A stretch of 64,000 nt of DNA from the NCBI RefSeq assembly GCF_017354945.1, contig NZ_CP071503.1, forward strand, positions 1,116,001-1,180,000, given 5' to 3'. Position numbers and translations under genes: made by a program. Below the pieces are notes generated by a model that saw nothing but the letters and a program-made list of their open reading frames with translations, had not been told where the DNA came from and made no database searches. The DNA is from Shewanella avicenniae. Lineage in GTDB: Bacteria; Pseudomonadota; Gammaproteobacteria; Enterobacterales; Shewanellaceae. Every line of letters starts with the position of its first letter. Position 1 is the first letter of the stretch. This document shows positions 9,944-18,563 of this stretch, in pieces.

Positions 9944-12592
9944 ATGATCAAAGAGAAAAAGCTTAGTCGTTCAATTAAGTATGCACTCGCTTTATCTTGT
10001 GCATCGATTGCATTCACAGGCCAAGTTTGGGCTGACGAAGAAGATGATGCAGCAGTAGAAGCAGCCATCGCCGCTGCCGCTGCAGGCAAAATCGAAAAAA
10101 TGGTAGTAACCGGTTCTCGCGGTGCTGCTCGTTCAGTAAAAGACTCACCTGTTCCGGTGGATGTGATTGCTGATGACGAATTGAAATCAGTAAGTTTCTC
10201 CGATACCAACGACATTTTGAAAACACTGGTACCGTCTTTCTCGGTAAACCGTGAACCATTGTCTGATGGTGGTACCTTTATTCGTCCTGCTACCTTGCGT
10301 GGTATGGATACAGATAAAACGTTGGTACTGGTGAATGGCAAGCGTCGTCATCGTGCAGCATTGGTACAGATCGGTGGCTCTGGTAGTCAAGGTCCAGATA
10401 TTTCAACCATTCCATCTTCTGCTCTGAAAACGGTAGAAGTTTTGCGCGATGGTGCAGCTGCTCAGTACGGCTCAGATGCGATTGCTGGGGTGATTAACTT
10501 CCAGCTGAAAGATAACAGCGAAGGCGGTTCATTCACGGCTGACTGGGGTCAATTCTATGAAGGTGACGGTGAAGCATTAACGCTGAGCGCTAACAAAGGT
10601 TTTGCGATCGGTGAAAAAGGCTTCGTGAGCATCTCTGCGGAGTACTCAGACTCAGATCCAACCGTACGTGCGCAACAGTATTGTGAATCTTATTTTTGTG
10701 TGACCGATCCAAGCACTTACCCTGCAAGTGGTTTTGGTGACTATGAAACCTATTCACAAAACTGGCAATCAGCGTCGATGACCAGCAAAAAGTTCGTACA
10801 GCCTTGGGGTCAGCCAAGCTCTGAATCTACGGCGATCTTCTATAACGCTGGTTACACAGTGAGTGAAAAATTAGATCTCTACTCATTCGGTAGCTACACA
10901 GATAAGTCTGCCAGCGGTCTGTTCTTCTATCGTTATCCAAACAACGGCACCATCATGAACATCCGTTTAGAAGATGGTTCTACTTGGAACGCGATGGAAA
11001 TCTTCCCAGGTGGCTTTACCCCGCAATTCTCTGGTGACGTGACCGACTACTCTGCAGTCGTGGGCGCCAAAGGTATGCTGGAAAATGGTTTGAGCTATGA
11101 CGTCAGTGGTCGTTACGGTTCAGACAAGATTGAATACACCATGGCAAATACCATCAACCCATCTATGGGTGATGCAACGCCAACTCTGTTCCATCCCGGT
11201 GCTTTGATCAACAAAGAGAAGCAAGTACAAGCTGACTTCACATTGGACTTTGACGTTAGTGCATTTGCGAGCCCATTGTTGTTTGCCTTCGGTGCAAGCT
11301 ACATGGACGAATCTTACGAGTTGGAAGGCGGTGATGCAGCCTCTTATGAAGCGGGCACTTACTCAGTGTCTGATCCATGGGGTTTCTGTAACGCGGACGG
11401 TACTCCAACTGCGGCTGGCTTAGGCGTGATGGGTAACGGTTCAACACTGAACTGTGCTGATTCTTCAGATCCGGTTTACCGTGTCATGGGTGTGGGTTCT
11501 AACGGTTTCCCTGGTTACTCACCAATGTATAGCGGTAAGTACTCACGTGATTCTTATGCTGCATACGTAGACTTCAGCGCTGATGTGACTGAAAAACTGT
11601 TCTTGCAAACTGCTTTCCGTTGGGAAGACTACTCAGACTTTGGTTCAGAGCTGGTAGGTAAGATTGCGGGTAACTATCGTCTGACTGACCACTTCGGTGT
11701 TCGTGCGTCATACGGTACAGGTTTCCGTGCACCAACGCCTGGTCAGCAAGGTACTACCAACGTGTCAACCCGTTTGCCGAACGGTTTACCAGTAGCAACA
11801 GGTCTATTCCCTGCCGGTGGTCCAATTGCTGCAGCGCTGGGTGCGTCTGAGCTTAAGCCAGAAAAATCAACCAACTACACCTTAGGTTTCACTGCTGACT
11901 TTGATAGTGGCTTGGGTATTACACTGGACTTCTACCGCATCGATTTGAAAGACCGTATGTACGCGATTTCAACCATGGATGTTAGCCCAGACCCAACCAC
12001 AGGCAGTGATTACACCAACTATTTAGCATTGGTTGACGCTGGCGTAGCTGGTGCAGAATCAATCGGTGGCGTGTTCTACTTCCAAAACATGTTTGACACA
12101 CGTACCACAGGTATGGATTTCGTGACTAACTATGGTTTTGATAACGCGCTGGGTTATACCTCGTTCACCATGTCTGCTAACTACAACAAACAAGAAATCA
12201 CCGATGACAAGACAGGTGCATTCAACCACGAAGATACCTTTGACTTCGAAAATGGCCTGCCAAAATGGCGTGGCGTGTTGACTGTAAACCACACCTTTGG
12301 TGACTTATCTGTAACTGCTCGCGCTAACTACTACGGCTCTTATACTAACTCAGACGGCGCCAATGCAGCTGAGTTGACTAAGCAAACCTTTGGTGAAGAA
12401 GTGCTGTTTGACTTGGAAGCCTCATATCAAATCACTGATTTGATTAAGCTGACGGTTGGTGCGCGTAACATTTTCGATAACTACCCAGACAAAGGCGAAT
12501 TTGAAGCCGGTCAAGGTCGTATTTATCGTTCTGACTCTGTTGTCGACTGGAACGGCGGGTATTACTTTACTCGCATCTCTATGGATTTCTAA
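9944..12592 (+). CDS. TonB-dependent outer-membrane receptor
   Basis: Outer-membrane gated channel of 882 aa powered by TonB-ExbBD. Residues 1-30 form a signal peptide ending at GQVWA; a short acidic/Ala-rich stretch follows, then the likely TonB box IEKMVVTGSR (about 49-58). The plug has the LVNGKRRHR and EVLRDGAAAQYGSDAIAGVINF motifs; the rest is a beta barrel that ends in the expected aromatic residue (RISMDF). The plug is of the branch common in Alteromonadales and Caulobacter, where substrates range from siderophores to sugars and peptides, so the ligand is unknown. GGGG at 9935-9938 precedes the ATG. No Fur box is visible. The gene is alone between two terminators. Confidence 0.9.
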   Translation: MIKEKKLSRSIKYALALSCASIAFTGQVWADEEDDAAVEAAIAAAAAGKIEKMVVTGSRGAARSVKDSPVPVDVIADDELKSVSFSDTNDILKTLVPSFSVNREPLSDGGTFIRPATLRGMDTDKTLVLVNGKRRHRAALVQIGGSGSQGPDISTIPSSALKTVEVLRDGAAAQYGSDAIAGVINFQLKDNSEGGSFTADWGQFYEGDGEALTLSANKGFAIGEKGFVSISAEYSDSDPTVRAQQYCESYFCVTDPSTYPASGFGDYETYSQNWQSASMTSKKFVQPWGQPSSESTAIFYNAGYTVSEKLDLYSFGSYTDKSASGLFFYRYPNNGTIMNIRLEDGSTWNAMEIFPGGFTPQFSGDVTDYSAVVGAKGMLENGLSYDVSGRYGSDKIEYTMANTINPSMGDATPTLFHPGALINKEKQVQADFTLDFDVSAFASPLLFAFGASYMDESYELEGGDAASYEAGTYSVSDPWGFCNADGTPTAAGLGVMGNGSTLNCADSSDPVYRVMGVGSNGFPGYSPMYSGKYSRDSYAAYVDFSADVTEKLFLQTAFRWEDYSDFGSELVGKIAGNYRLTDHFGVRASYGTGFRAPTPGQQGTTNVSTRLPNGLPVATGLFPAGGPIAAALGASELKPEKSTNYTLGFTADFDSGLGITLDFYRIDLKDRMYAISTMDVSPDPTTGSDYTNYLALVDAGVAGAESIGGVFYFQNMFDTRTTGMDFVTNYGFDNALGYTSFTMSANYNKQEITDDKTGAFNHEDTFDFENGLPKWRGVLTVNHTFGDLSVTARANYYGSYTNSDGANAAELTKQTFGEEVLFDLEASYQITDLIKLTVGARNIFDNYPDKGEFEAGQGRIYRSDSVVDWNGGYYFTRISMDF

Positions 12593-12620
12593 TCCAAAGA
12601 GTTCAGTCTGTTATGTTATT

Positions 12621-12648
12621 AGGCCATTCGTTGAATGGCCTCTTTTTT
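12621..12648 (+). terminator. Terminator of the TonB receptor gene
   Basis: Perfect nine-base arms AGGCCATTC / GAATGGCCT with a three-base loop, then CTTTTTT. It lies 28 bases after the receptor stop. Confidence 0.9.
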
Positions 12649-12755
12649 GTTTGAATGTTACACACGCTTCATGTGTTGTTGCATGAAGCGCTGTTGCTTT
12701 TAGACAAGCTTATTCGAAGTGTTAGTTGAACAATCTTGTAATGCTTGAATGTACG

Positions 12756-13156
12756 TCAGTTAAATTTCTTGTACATGCCATAGCTGTGTGCTGCGGTATG
12801 TTGGTATCCGAGTCGCTCATAAAACTCCGGCTTATCCGCCAGTAACGATACATTGCTCCCTTGAGCACTTTTGTATCAATATAGGCTTTTAGCTTTTCCA
12901 TAATCTGTTTACTTAGTCCTTTGCCTTGATATTCAGGCAGAACTGCAATGTCGACGATTTGAAAAAGGCATCCACCGTCACCAATTACTCTATCAAAGCC
13001 AATGAGCGCTTCGCTATGTCGAACGCTTACTGCATAAAGTGAATTACGTAACCCGACCTGTGCCGCCTGCTCTGATTAAGCCGACAAACATGCCGCTACT
13101 CGGATCTCGCAGTATTCCGCAACAGACGGGAGATTTTCTGAGCTAGTAAATTGCAT
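12756..13156 (-). pseudogene. Decayed GNAT acetyltransferase gene
   Basis: Translating the minus strand from the ATG at 13156 gives a recognisable GNAT N-acetyltransferase of about 133 codons that is broken twice. Codon 27 is a TAA (13078-13076), after which the same frame continues through QVGLRNSLYAV, GFDRVIGDGG and the acetyl-CoA motif VLPEYQGKGLSKQIMEKL. Near base 12850 one base appears to be missing: the remaining LLADKPEFYERLGY and the C-terminal YGMYKKFN are only readable in another frame. The stop is at 12758-12756. Either lesion alone would inactivate the enzyme. The original substrate is unknown. Sequencing error could explain one lesion, less easily both. Confidence 0.85.
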
Positions 13157-13350
13157 GGGGCGTCGCTCAACGGTTAATAACGAGTGAAAGTGGCCAATAT
13201 TCACCGGGTTGGCTCATCTTAAAAGTGTTGTGTTGATGAACGCAATAGCGCGGATATTTGAACTTATGTGGTTTAAATGTTGGCCAATTGAGCGGGCTTA
13301 GAACTGCTGGGTGGAGGTAAAATCTATAGCTTTGTGATGCTGCTAAATAC

Positions 13351-13376
13351 AAAATGCCACCGTGCGGTGGCATTTT
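13351..13376. terminator. Bidirectional terminator before the aminotransferase gene end
   Basis: Stem AAATGCCACCG / CGGTGGCATTT with a two-to-four base loop, flanked by an A run and a T run. It ends the minus-strand aminotransferase transcript. The 194 bases between it and the pseudogene start hold nothing I recognise. Confidence 0.85.
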
Positions 13377-13406
13377 TCATTGGGTGGGGGAAGAAAAGGT
13401 TAAGGC

Positions 13407-14579
13407 TTACACTAAGCCTTTCTTACGCAGTTCTAACATGGTTTTTGCTACGTAAGTCATCTCTTCTGGTGTACCCAGAGATACACGGCAGTAGTCATCC
13501 GCTGGTGGGAACGCACGGCCAACCAGAATGCCTGCTGCTTTCATCTGCTTTTGGTACTCAGCCAAAGGTACTGCCACTTTGTGGAAGATGAAGTTGGTGT
13601 TTGATGGTACATATTCCAGCTTCAGCGCGTGCAGTGCTTGCAACAAGATCTCACGAGAAGTTTTGTTGCTTACTTGGCTCAGTTTGATGAATTCTTTGTC
13701 TTGCCATGAAGCGATAGCGGCTTTAACTGCTGGGAAGTTCAGTGCGTTAGACGCAGTTTTTTCACGCAGTTTACCAATCATTTCAGGGGTAGATACTGCC
13801 CAACCTACACGCATACCCGCCATTGCGAACAGCTTAGAGAAGGTCTTCAGCAGGATGATGTTGTCTGCACCGGCAGTCAACAGTGGTGAACATGAGCGGA
13901 AGTTTTTGTCATCGGCAAATTCAGCATATGCTTCGTCCATCAAGAAGATGGTTTTTGCTGGCTTGCTCTTGATCCATGCTTCTACTTCATCGGCTTTACA
14001 GATAGCGCCTGTAGGGTTGTTCGGGTTAACGAAATACACCACAGATGGACCATCGTAATCAGCCACAGCCTTTTTCATTGCTGGTAAGTCGATGCCCCAA
14101 TCTTTCAGCATTGGCACTTTAGTGATTTTGGTGATGCCATTAACTTTGGCGTTTTCTTCTGCAGAGTCGAAGGTCAATGCTGGGCATACCAATTGAATAT
14201 CTGGCGCTGCCAGTGCTTCGATAGCCGCACGAATACCTTCAGTTGCACCTGCAGTTAGCAGTACATGATCAGGAGACAAACCGTAGTCGTCAGCGATCAG
14301 CTTTTGCAGAATACCGGTAGATTCGAAAGGATAGCGGTTACCTTGAGCAACGGTTTCACGTGCTACAGCTTGGGCTTTTGGTGACATACCCAATGGGTTT
14401 TCGTTCCAGCAGATACGGATTGGACTGTCTGGAGTAGGGGCTTTAAAGCTAGATGTTCCTTCGCTTGATTTTGCTACAGCAGCCGATGATAAACCGGACA
14501 ATGCTGCTCCGCCTGCCAACACGCCTGAAAACTTGAGTAATTGTCTGCGTTGGATGTTTGGGGCGTCGCTTTTTGCCAT
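13407..14579 (-). CDS. Tat-exported PLP aminotransferase, HisC-like
   Basis: Fold-type I pyridoxal-phosphate aminotransferase of 390 aa resembling histidinol-phosphate aminotransferase, but with an export signal. The N-terminus has RRQLLKFSG followed by a hydrophobic Ala/Gly stretch and an ASA-like cleavage region, which is a twin-arginine signal. The catalytic domain has NPNNPTGA, DEAYAEF and the PLP-lysine motif KTFSKLFAMAGMRVGW. I start at 14579 because AAGGAG lies 8 bases upstream; the frame reaches 14648. Cytoplasmic HisC lacks such a signal, so this is probably not the biosynthetic enzyme. A folded, cofactor-loaded enzyme is what Tat would carry to the periplasm. Its neighbours are TonB receptors. 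Reaction unknown. Confidence 0.85.
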   Translation of the reverse strand: MAKSDAPNIQRRQLLKFSGVLAGGAALSGLSSAAVAKSSEGTSSFKAPTPDSPIRICWNENPLGMSPKAQAVARETVAQGNRYPFESTGILQKLIADDYGLSPDHVLLTAGATEGIRAAIEALAAPDIQLVCPALTFDSAEENAKVNGITKITKVPMLKDWGIDLPAMKKAVADYDGPSVVYFVNPNNPTGAICKADEVEAWIKSKPAKTIFLMDEAYAEFADDKNFRSCSPLLTAGADNIILLKTFSKLFAMAGMRVGWAVSTPEMIGKLREKTASNALNFPAVKAAIASWQDKEFIKLSQVSNKTSREILLQALHALKLEYVPSNTNFIFHKVAVPLAEYQKQMKAAGILVGRAFPPADDYCRVSLGTPEEMTYVAKTMLELRKKGLV

Positions 14580-14843
14580 TGGATAGCTCCTTGTTGTTAT
14601 AGATTCGATAATGGATAGGCATAAAAGGTAGAGCATGAACCGTGCCAAATGTTAATCGCTTGACTGACAGTTGTTTCAGCCCGGTTAACAACGAGTGTTG
14701 CATAGTTTTAGTTCAATGTCTGCACCATTATTGCCCATTTGCACTAAAAAATACGCAACGAATGCAAGTTATTTGCATGAGAATATTAGGTGAAAATGGA
14801 AAATCATTGATGTAAATGTAATGGTGTACTGGTGCAGGAATAA
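14580..14843 (-). promoter_or_regulatory. Upstream region of the aminotransferase gene
   Basis: AT-rich, gene-free DNA that must hold the minus-strand promoter of the aminotransferase gene. I see no clear -35/-10 pair and no strong dyad. Confidence 0.3.
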
Positions 14844-14869
14844 AAAAAGCGACCAGAAGGTCGCTTTTT
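14844..14869. terminator. Terminator of the ZnuD-like receptor gene
   Basis: Stem AAAAAGCGACC / GGTCGCTTTTT around a four-base loop; A and T runs on both sides make it work for the minus-strand receptor gene that ends 25 bases away. Confidence 0.85.
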
Positions 14870-14893
14870 GATGCGGATTTGATAGCACCACAA

Positions 14894-17170
14894 TTAGAAG
14901 TTGTAGTTGATACCTAACATCACATTACGTCCCATCAATGGTGCATAATCTTTCAATAGCGAGGTATGTGGGCGTGCTTCTCTATCGGTGAGGTTATTGC
15001 CTTTAAGGTAAACAAACAGATCGCCGTTATCGGTGTAGATCCGATAGGTCACCGCTGCATTCACTAACGCATAGCCTGAGTTATCAGTTTCGTTTTCGGC
15101 TGTTTTATCCTGTTTGGCATAGGCCACCATACCGGCTTCAGCGTGCCATTGCGCTTGGTCAAAGTTCAGTGTTGAGCCAAAGCGCATCGGTGAAATCCGT
15201 GGCAAGTTGCCGCCATCCACCAGTTTGGCGCGGGTGTAGTCGGTAAACATCTCAAGCGACCATGTATCGTTAAACGGAATACTTGCTTGAGCTTCAACCG
15301 AGAACAGCTGCGCATCCCCTTGCTGATATTGGTAGACTGGCATATCGCCTTCTTCATCACTGGCGATTAAATCGGCCGCCACTAAGCCGGTATTGGCCTC
15401 ATAGAAGAAGTTGTCAACGCGGTTATAGGCCATGCTGATGCTGCCGGTCCAAGCGCCGTCCAGCTTACGCAGGGTGACGTCGATGTTGTTGGCAATTTCT
15501 TTTTCAGCGTTGGCCGCATTGGTCACAATATTGCCGTCCACGATCTGGAATTCAGAGCCAATTTCGAAACTCTGGGTCGCATCATGTGGACCATAGCTGT
15601 AGAGCTCTTCCGCTGTGGCCGAACGTTCGGCGCGGGTCAGTGCCACACTCAAGTTATACGACGGGTGAAAATCCCACACTACACCCGCAGAGGCAGTGAC
15701 GTTGGTATCGCTGATGCTGTTAGGTTGGTATTCGGCTTCACCCGTAAGGGTATCTAGGCTCATCTGCGCTGGATCAAGCTTGTAATGTTCAACCCGTGCG
15801 CCCAACTCAAAGCGGAAGTCGTCCACTTTACGCTCTTGCACAATAAAAGCGGCAAGCGTGTCGGTTTTGCTGTTGGGTGTTAGCTGCTCTTCACCATCCA
15901 CTTCAAAATCACGATGGGTAACATGTAAGCCCATCGAGCCTTGCCATTCTGCCCAAGGGTTATTGTTCAGGGTTAAGCGAGCTTCAGTCTGCTTGTTATA
16001 GAAGAAGGTATCAGCATCGCCATTTTCCTCTTCAGCATGTTGATAGTCGGTGTAACCCGCATCCAAACGGATTTTTGAGAAACCCGCAAACGGATCCAAT
16101 AAGCCACCATGAAGCTGCCAAGCGGTTTTCTTCAAGTCGATGGTGATATGAGGTTCGTCCTCTTCACCTTTTAGCGGAATGCCATAGTTTGATTCGGTAC
16201 GGGTACCTGATACACCGATAAAGCCACTGTCACCGGCATAACCAATGCCCGCCGCGTATTCATCTAATTGCAGCTGCGAGTTGTCGACATTGCCGTGAGA
16301 GCTCTCGTCACCGATGATTGCGTTGCCGGGAATATCGTACGAATCGGTACGGCGGCGGGTGCCATCAAGATGCCAGTTAACGCCTTCTTTACCACCGTTA
16401 AGGTCTGCGGTGAGGGTTTTGCCGTTGTTCGCACTGTCATAACGCGCGCCCACATTGCCATTGAATGTATCAATGGCTTGTTCGCTGATGCGCTTATCGA
16501 CCACATTGACCACACCGCCAATGGCGCCATTACCGTACATTAAGGTGCCTGGACCCCGCAGAATTTCAATCTGTTGTGCTGAGGCGGCTTCTGCTGTGAC
16601 CGCGTGATCGGCGGAAACGGTAGAGGCATCTCCAACAGATAAGCCATTTTCTAGCACTTTCACCCGTGGGCCATCCATCCCGCGGATGACTGGGCGGCTA
16701 GCGCCGGCGCCAAAGTGAGTCGCTTGAACACCCGGCAGCTTATCGAGCGTGTCACCTAAGCTGGCTTCGGTGTTGAGTTTGAGTTGGTCTTCGGTAAGTA
16801 CTGATATTGGCGTGCTACTTTCCATCGCCGAACGGCCAAGCGGTGAGGCGGTTACCACAATGTTTTCAATCTTAGATTTTATCAGGCTGAAGTTTTCAGT
16901 GAGTACGCCCTGAGTCACTTGCACATCGCGCTCAGCGTGTTTGTAAAGTGCGCTACTGATGTGCAGGTGGATATGGCTATTATCACTGACATTGAGCGAA
17001 TAATTGCCGCTTTCGTCGGCAGTGGTTTGATTACCGCCATCGACGCTGATCAGCGCCTTGGGGATGACATTACCTTGTTCGTCAGTGATTTTACCTTGCA
17101 GTTGTGCAGCAAATGCGGTTGAGCTAACGCCAGCGGCGGCCAGCGCCATAGTTAATACAGCAAGCTTCAT
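14894..17170 (-). CDS. TonB-dependent receptor, ZnuD-like
   Basis: Outer-membrane receptor of 758 aa. Signal peptide 1-22 (cut after AFA), then a carboxypeptidase-regulatory-like beta domain (about 23-100, QLQGKITDEQGNVIPKA), the TonB box region ENIVVTASPLG (about 108-118), a plug with SRPVIRGMDGPRVKVLENG and QIEILRGPGTLMYGNGAIGG, and a barrel ending in MLGINYNF. The plug segment with VSADHAVT matches the ZnuD class of zinc receptors. Possible metal ligands include the HIHLH cluster in the N-terminal domain and Asp/Glu/His-rich loops (EEDEPHITI, HAEEENGDAD). The next gene upstream encodes a His/Cys-rich zinc-chaperone-like protein, which supports zinc or a related metal. No clear Zur box was found. 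Confidence 0.8.
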   Translation of the reverse strand: MKLAVLTMALAAAGVSSTAFAAQLQGKITDEQGNVIPKALISVDGGNQTTADESGNYSLNVSDNSHIHLHISSALYKHAERDVQVTQGVLTENFSLIKSKIENIVVTASPLGRSAMESSTPISVLTEDQLKLNTEASLGDTLDKLPGVQATHFGAGASRPVIRGMDGPRVKVLENGLSVGDASTVSADHAVTAEAASAQQIEILRGPGTLMYGNGAIGGVVNVVDKRISEQAIDTFNGNVGARYDSANNGKTLTADLNGGKEGVNWHLDGTRRRTDSYDIPGNAIIGDESSHGNVDNSQLQLDEYAAGIGYAGDSGFIGVSGTRTESNYGIPLKGEEDEPHITIDLKKTAWQLHGGLLDPFAGFSKIRLDAGYTDYQHAEEENGDADTFFYNKQTEARLTLNNNPWAEWQGSMGLHVTHRDFEVDGEEQLTPNSKTDTLAAFIVQERKVDDFRFELGARVEHYKLDPAQMSLDTLTGEAEYQPNSISDTNVTASAGVVWDFHPSYNLSVALTRAERSATAEELYSYGPHDATQSFEIGSEFQIVDGNIVTNAANAEKEIANNIDVTLRKLDGAWTGSISMAYNRVDNFFYEANTGLVAADLIASDEEGDMPVYQYQQGDAQLFSVEAQASIPFNDTWSLEMFTDYTRAKLVDGGNLPRISPMRFGSTLNFDQAQWHAEAGMVAYAKQDKTAENETDNSGYALVNAAVTYRIYTDNGDLFVYLKGNNLTDREARPHTSLLKDYAPLMGRNVMLGINYNF

Positions 17171-17225
17171 TGTGCCTGTCCTTTTTGAAAAGCATGAATC
17201 AAATAAATGTGTTGAGTGATTGAAT

Positions 17226-17522
17226 TCAGCTTAGAACAGGCGGGGCGCGAGCAACGGCACGGCGCGAGTGAACAACAGTAGGTTGGGTGTATTGAGTCTC
17301 AGCAACAACAGACACCAAAGTTGAGCTAAGTGTCGGTACCGGCGCCGCCATCGGACCGGTAATTTGTTGATTACCGAAATTACACAGTAAACAGTGGGCG
17401 TGATCGTGGGTAAGTGCTTGCTCTGAGGTGTGCAACAAAGCTACCGACTGCAATGCAGTCAGCCAGACAGCTAAAAATAGCCAAAGCCATTTTCGGTTGT
17501 GAACAAACAAACGTCGAATCAC
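17226..17522 (-). CDS. Small His/Cys membrane-anchored protein, zinc-chaperone-like
   Basis: 98 aa: a basic N-terminus, one hydrophobic segment (about residues 12-28, signal anchor or signal peptide), then LLHTSEQALTHDHAHCLLCNF with five histidines and a CxxC pair, and a low-complexity tail. Proteins of this layout next to ZnuD-like receptors are often labelled zinc chaperones of the uptake system. I infer metal binding in the periplasm. It lies 55 bases upstream of the receptor gene on the same strand, so they are probably one operon. Confidence 0.65.
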   Translation of the reverse strand: MIRRLFVHNRKWLWLFLAVWLTALQSVALLHTSEQALTHDHAHCLLCNFGNQQITGPMAAPVPTLSSTLVSVVAETQYTQPTVVHSRRAVARAPPVLS

Positions 17523-17687
17523 GATGGGTCGATAGGCGTTACTGTGTTAAATAGTGCGAGCAAACTTACTTGATCTGGGTCACACAGTCCAATGAATCTT
17601 CTGTAACATTTGTTTGCAAGCCATCCTTGGCACAAAGATTCAGCATGTTAAGGTACAGGTTGGCTGATTTCACAAGGGATGGTTGAG

Positions 17688-18419
17688 ATGTATTTAGCTT
17701 GGAGCCTGAGGCAAAAGTGCTTGCAGTTAATGTGTATTGGCGCGCTGTTATGCGTTGGCGGTTGTGCTTCACAGGTGGTTTATCTGTCGGATGTTTATGT
17801 TGATAAGGCGCTGGTAGACGATACCGCGATCGCGTTAACTGAGGCCGGACTCAAAGTTGACATCAGTCATGTGCGGGCACCGCGTAAGTTAACGCGCCCC
17901 TTGCTGATTAAAAGCCCCACGCTCTTTGATGAGACGTATCTGCAGCAGATTCTTAGCGCACTGGCACAACATGGCTATCCCGATGTTGAAGTTATCTCAA
18001 TGCAGACCGGTCAGCACTTTTATAACGGACATCATGTGGGCTTGTATCTGCCCGAAGAAAATCGTCCGCATTTGCCACTGGCGATGCGAACAGAAAATTG
18101 CGGTGATGCCTATGCCACATTGGAATTCGGCGCCGACGGCCAGCAATTTACCCTAGAGCGTGAACTGCCCAATGGTGATTTACGTTCGCTACAAGGTAAG
18201 GTGATGCTTACTTATGAAGGTAACGTTTCTCGTGCTGAGCCGCACCACTTTGAGCTGCAATGGTCGAACGGACAAAGCGAATTTCTACTTGAACGAACCC
18301 AAATAGAAACATTTTTTGGCTTGCGCACTGCCGACATCGTCACCTTGAGTAAGCCAGGAGTTTTAGGGTTACCTGATGCATGTCAATTCGTGACGATTTA
18401 TGACCAAGCGCCAGATTAA
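17688..18419 (+). CDS. Orphan lipoprotein of unknown function
   Basis: 243 aa with a lipoprotein signal: hydrophobic GALLCVGG ending in a cysteine at residue 26 (followed by ASQVV). The position +2 residue is Ala, so outer-membrane sorting is expected. I take the ATG at 17688, 8 bases after AAGGGA; the ATG at 17679 is too close to that site. The mature part is soluble and has no motif I recognise; cysteines in RTENCGDA and LPDACQF could form a disulfide. It is divergent from the zinc-chaperone-like gene and ends at a terminator. No functional call. Confidence 0.7.
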   Translation: MYLAWSLRQKCLQLMCIGALLCVGGCASQVVYLSDVYVDKALVDDTAIALTEAGLKVDISHVRAPRKLTRPLLIKSPTLFDETYLQQILSALAQHGYPDVEVISMQTGQHFYNGHHVGLYLPEENRPHLPLAMRTENCGDAYATLEFGADGQQFTLERELPNGDLRSLQGKVMLTYEGNVSRAEPHHFELQWSNGQSEFLLERTQIETFFGLRTADIVTLSKPGVLGLPDACQFVTIYDQAPD

Positions 18420-18491
18420 ATATCAGTCCACATCTGCTGTTATCGTAAGTTAGCGTTGTGCAAAATAGCGGGTTTAAATACTCATGGCATA

Positions 18492-18518
18492 AAAAACGAG
18501 GCATTAAGCCTCGTTTTT
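18492..18518. terminator. Bidirectional terminator between lipoprotein gene and pepA
   Basis: Stem AAAAACGAGGC / GCCTCGTTTTT with a five-base loop; A and T runs on both sides serve the two convergent genes. Confidence 0.88.
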
Positions 18519-18563
18519 CAGTGAACGCTAGTGCGTTGTAATTACAGCATACTGCGTAAGTGA

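Noticed and set aside
9735..9947. 70-codon frame in the TonB receptor leader
   Set aside because: Runs into the receptor start, lacks a ribosome site and any motif.
17523..17687. Zur box before the zinc-chaperone-like gene (segment around TGTAACATTTG)
   Set aside because: Only one half-site resembles the consensus; no dyad partner, so not called.
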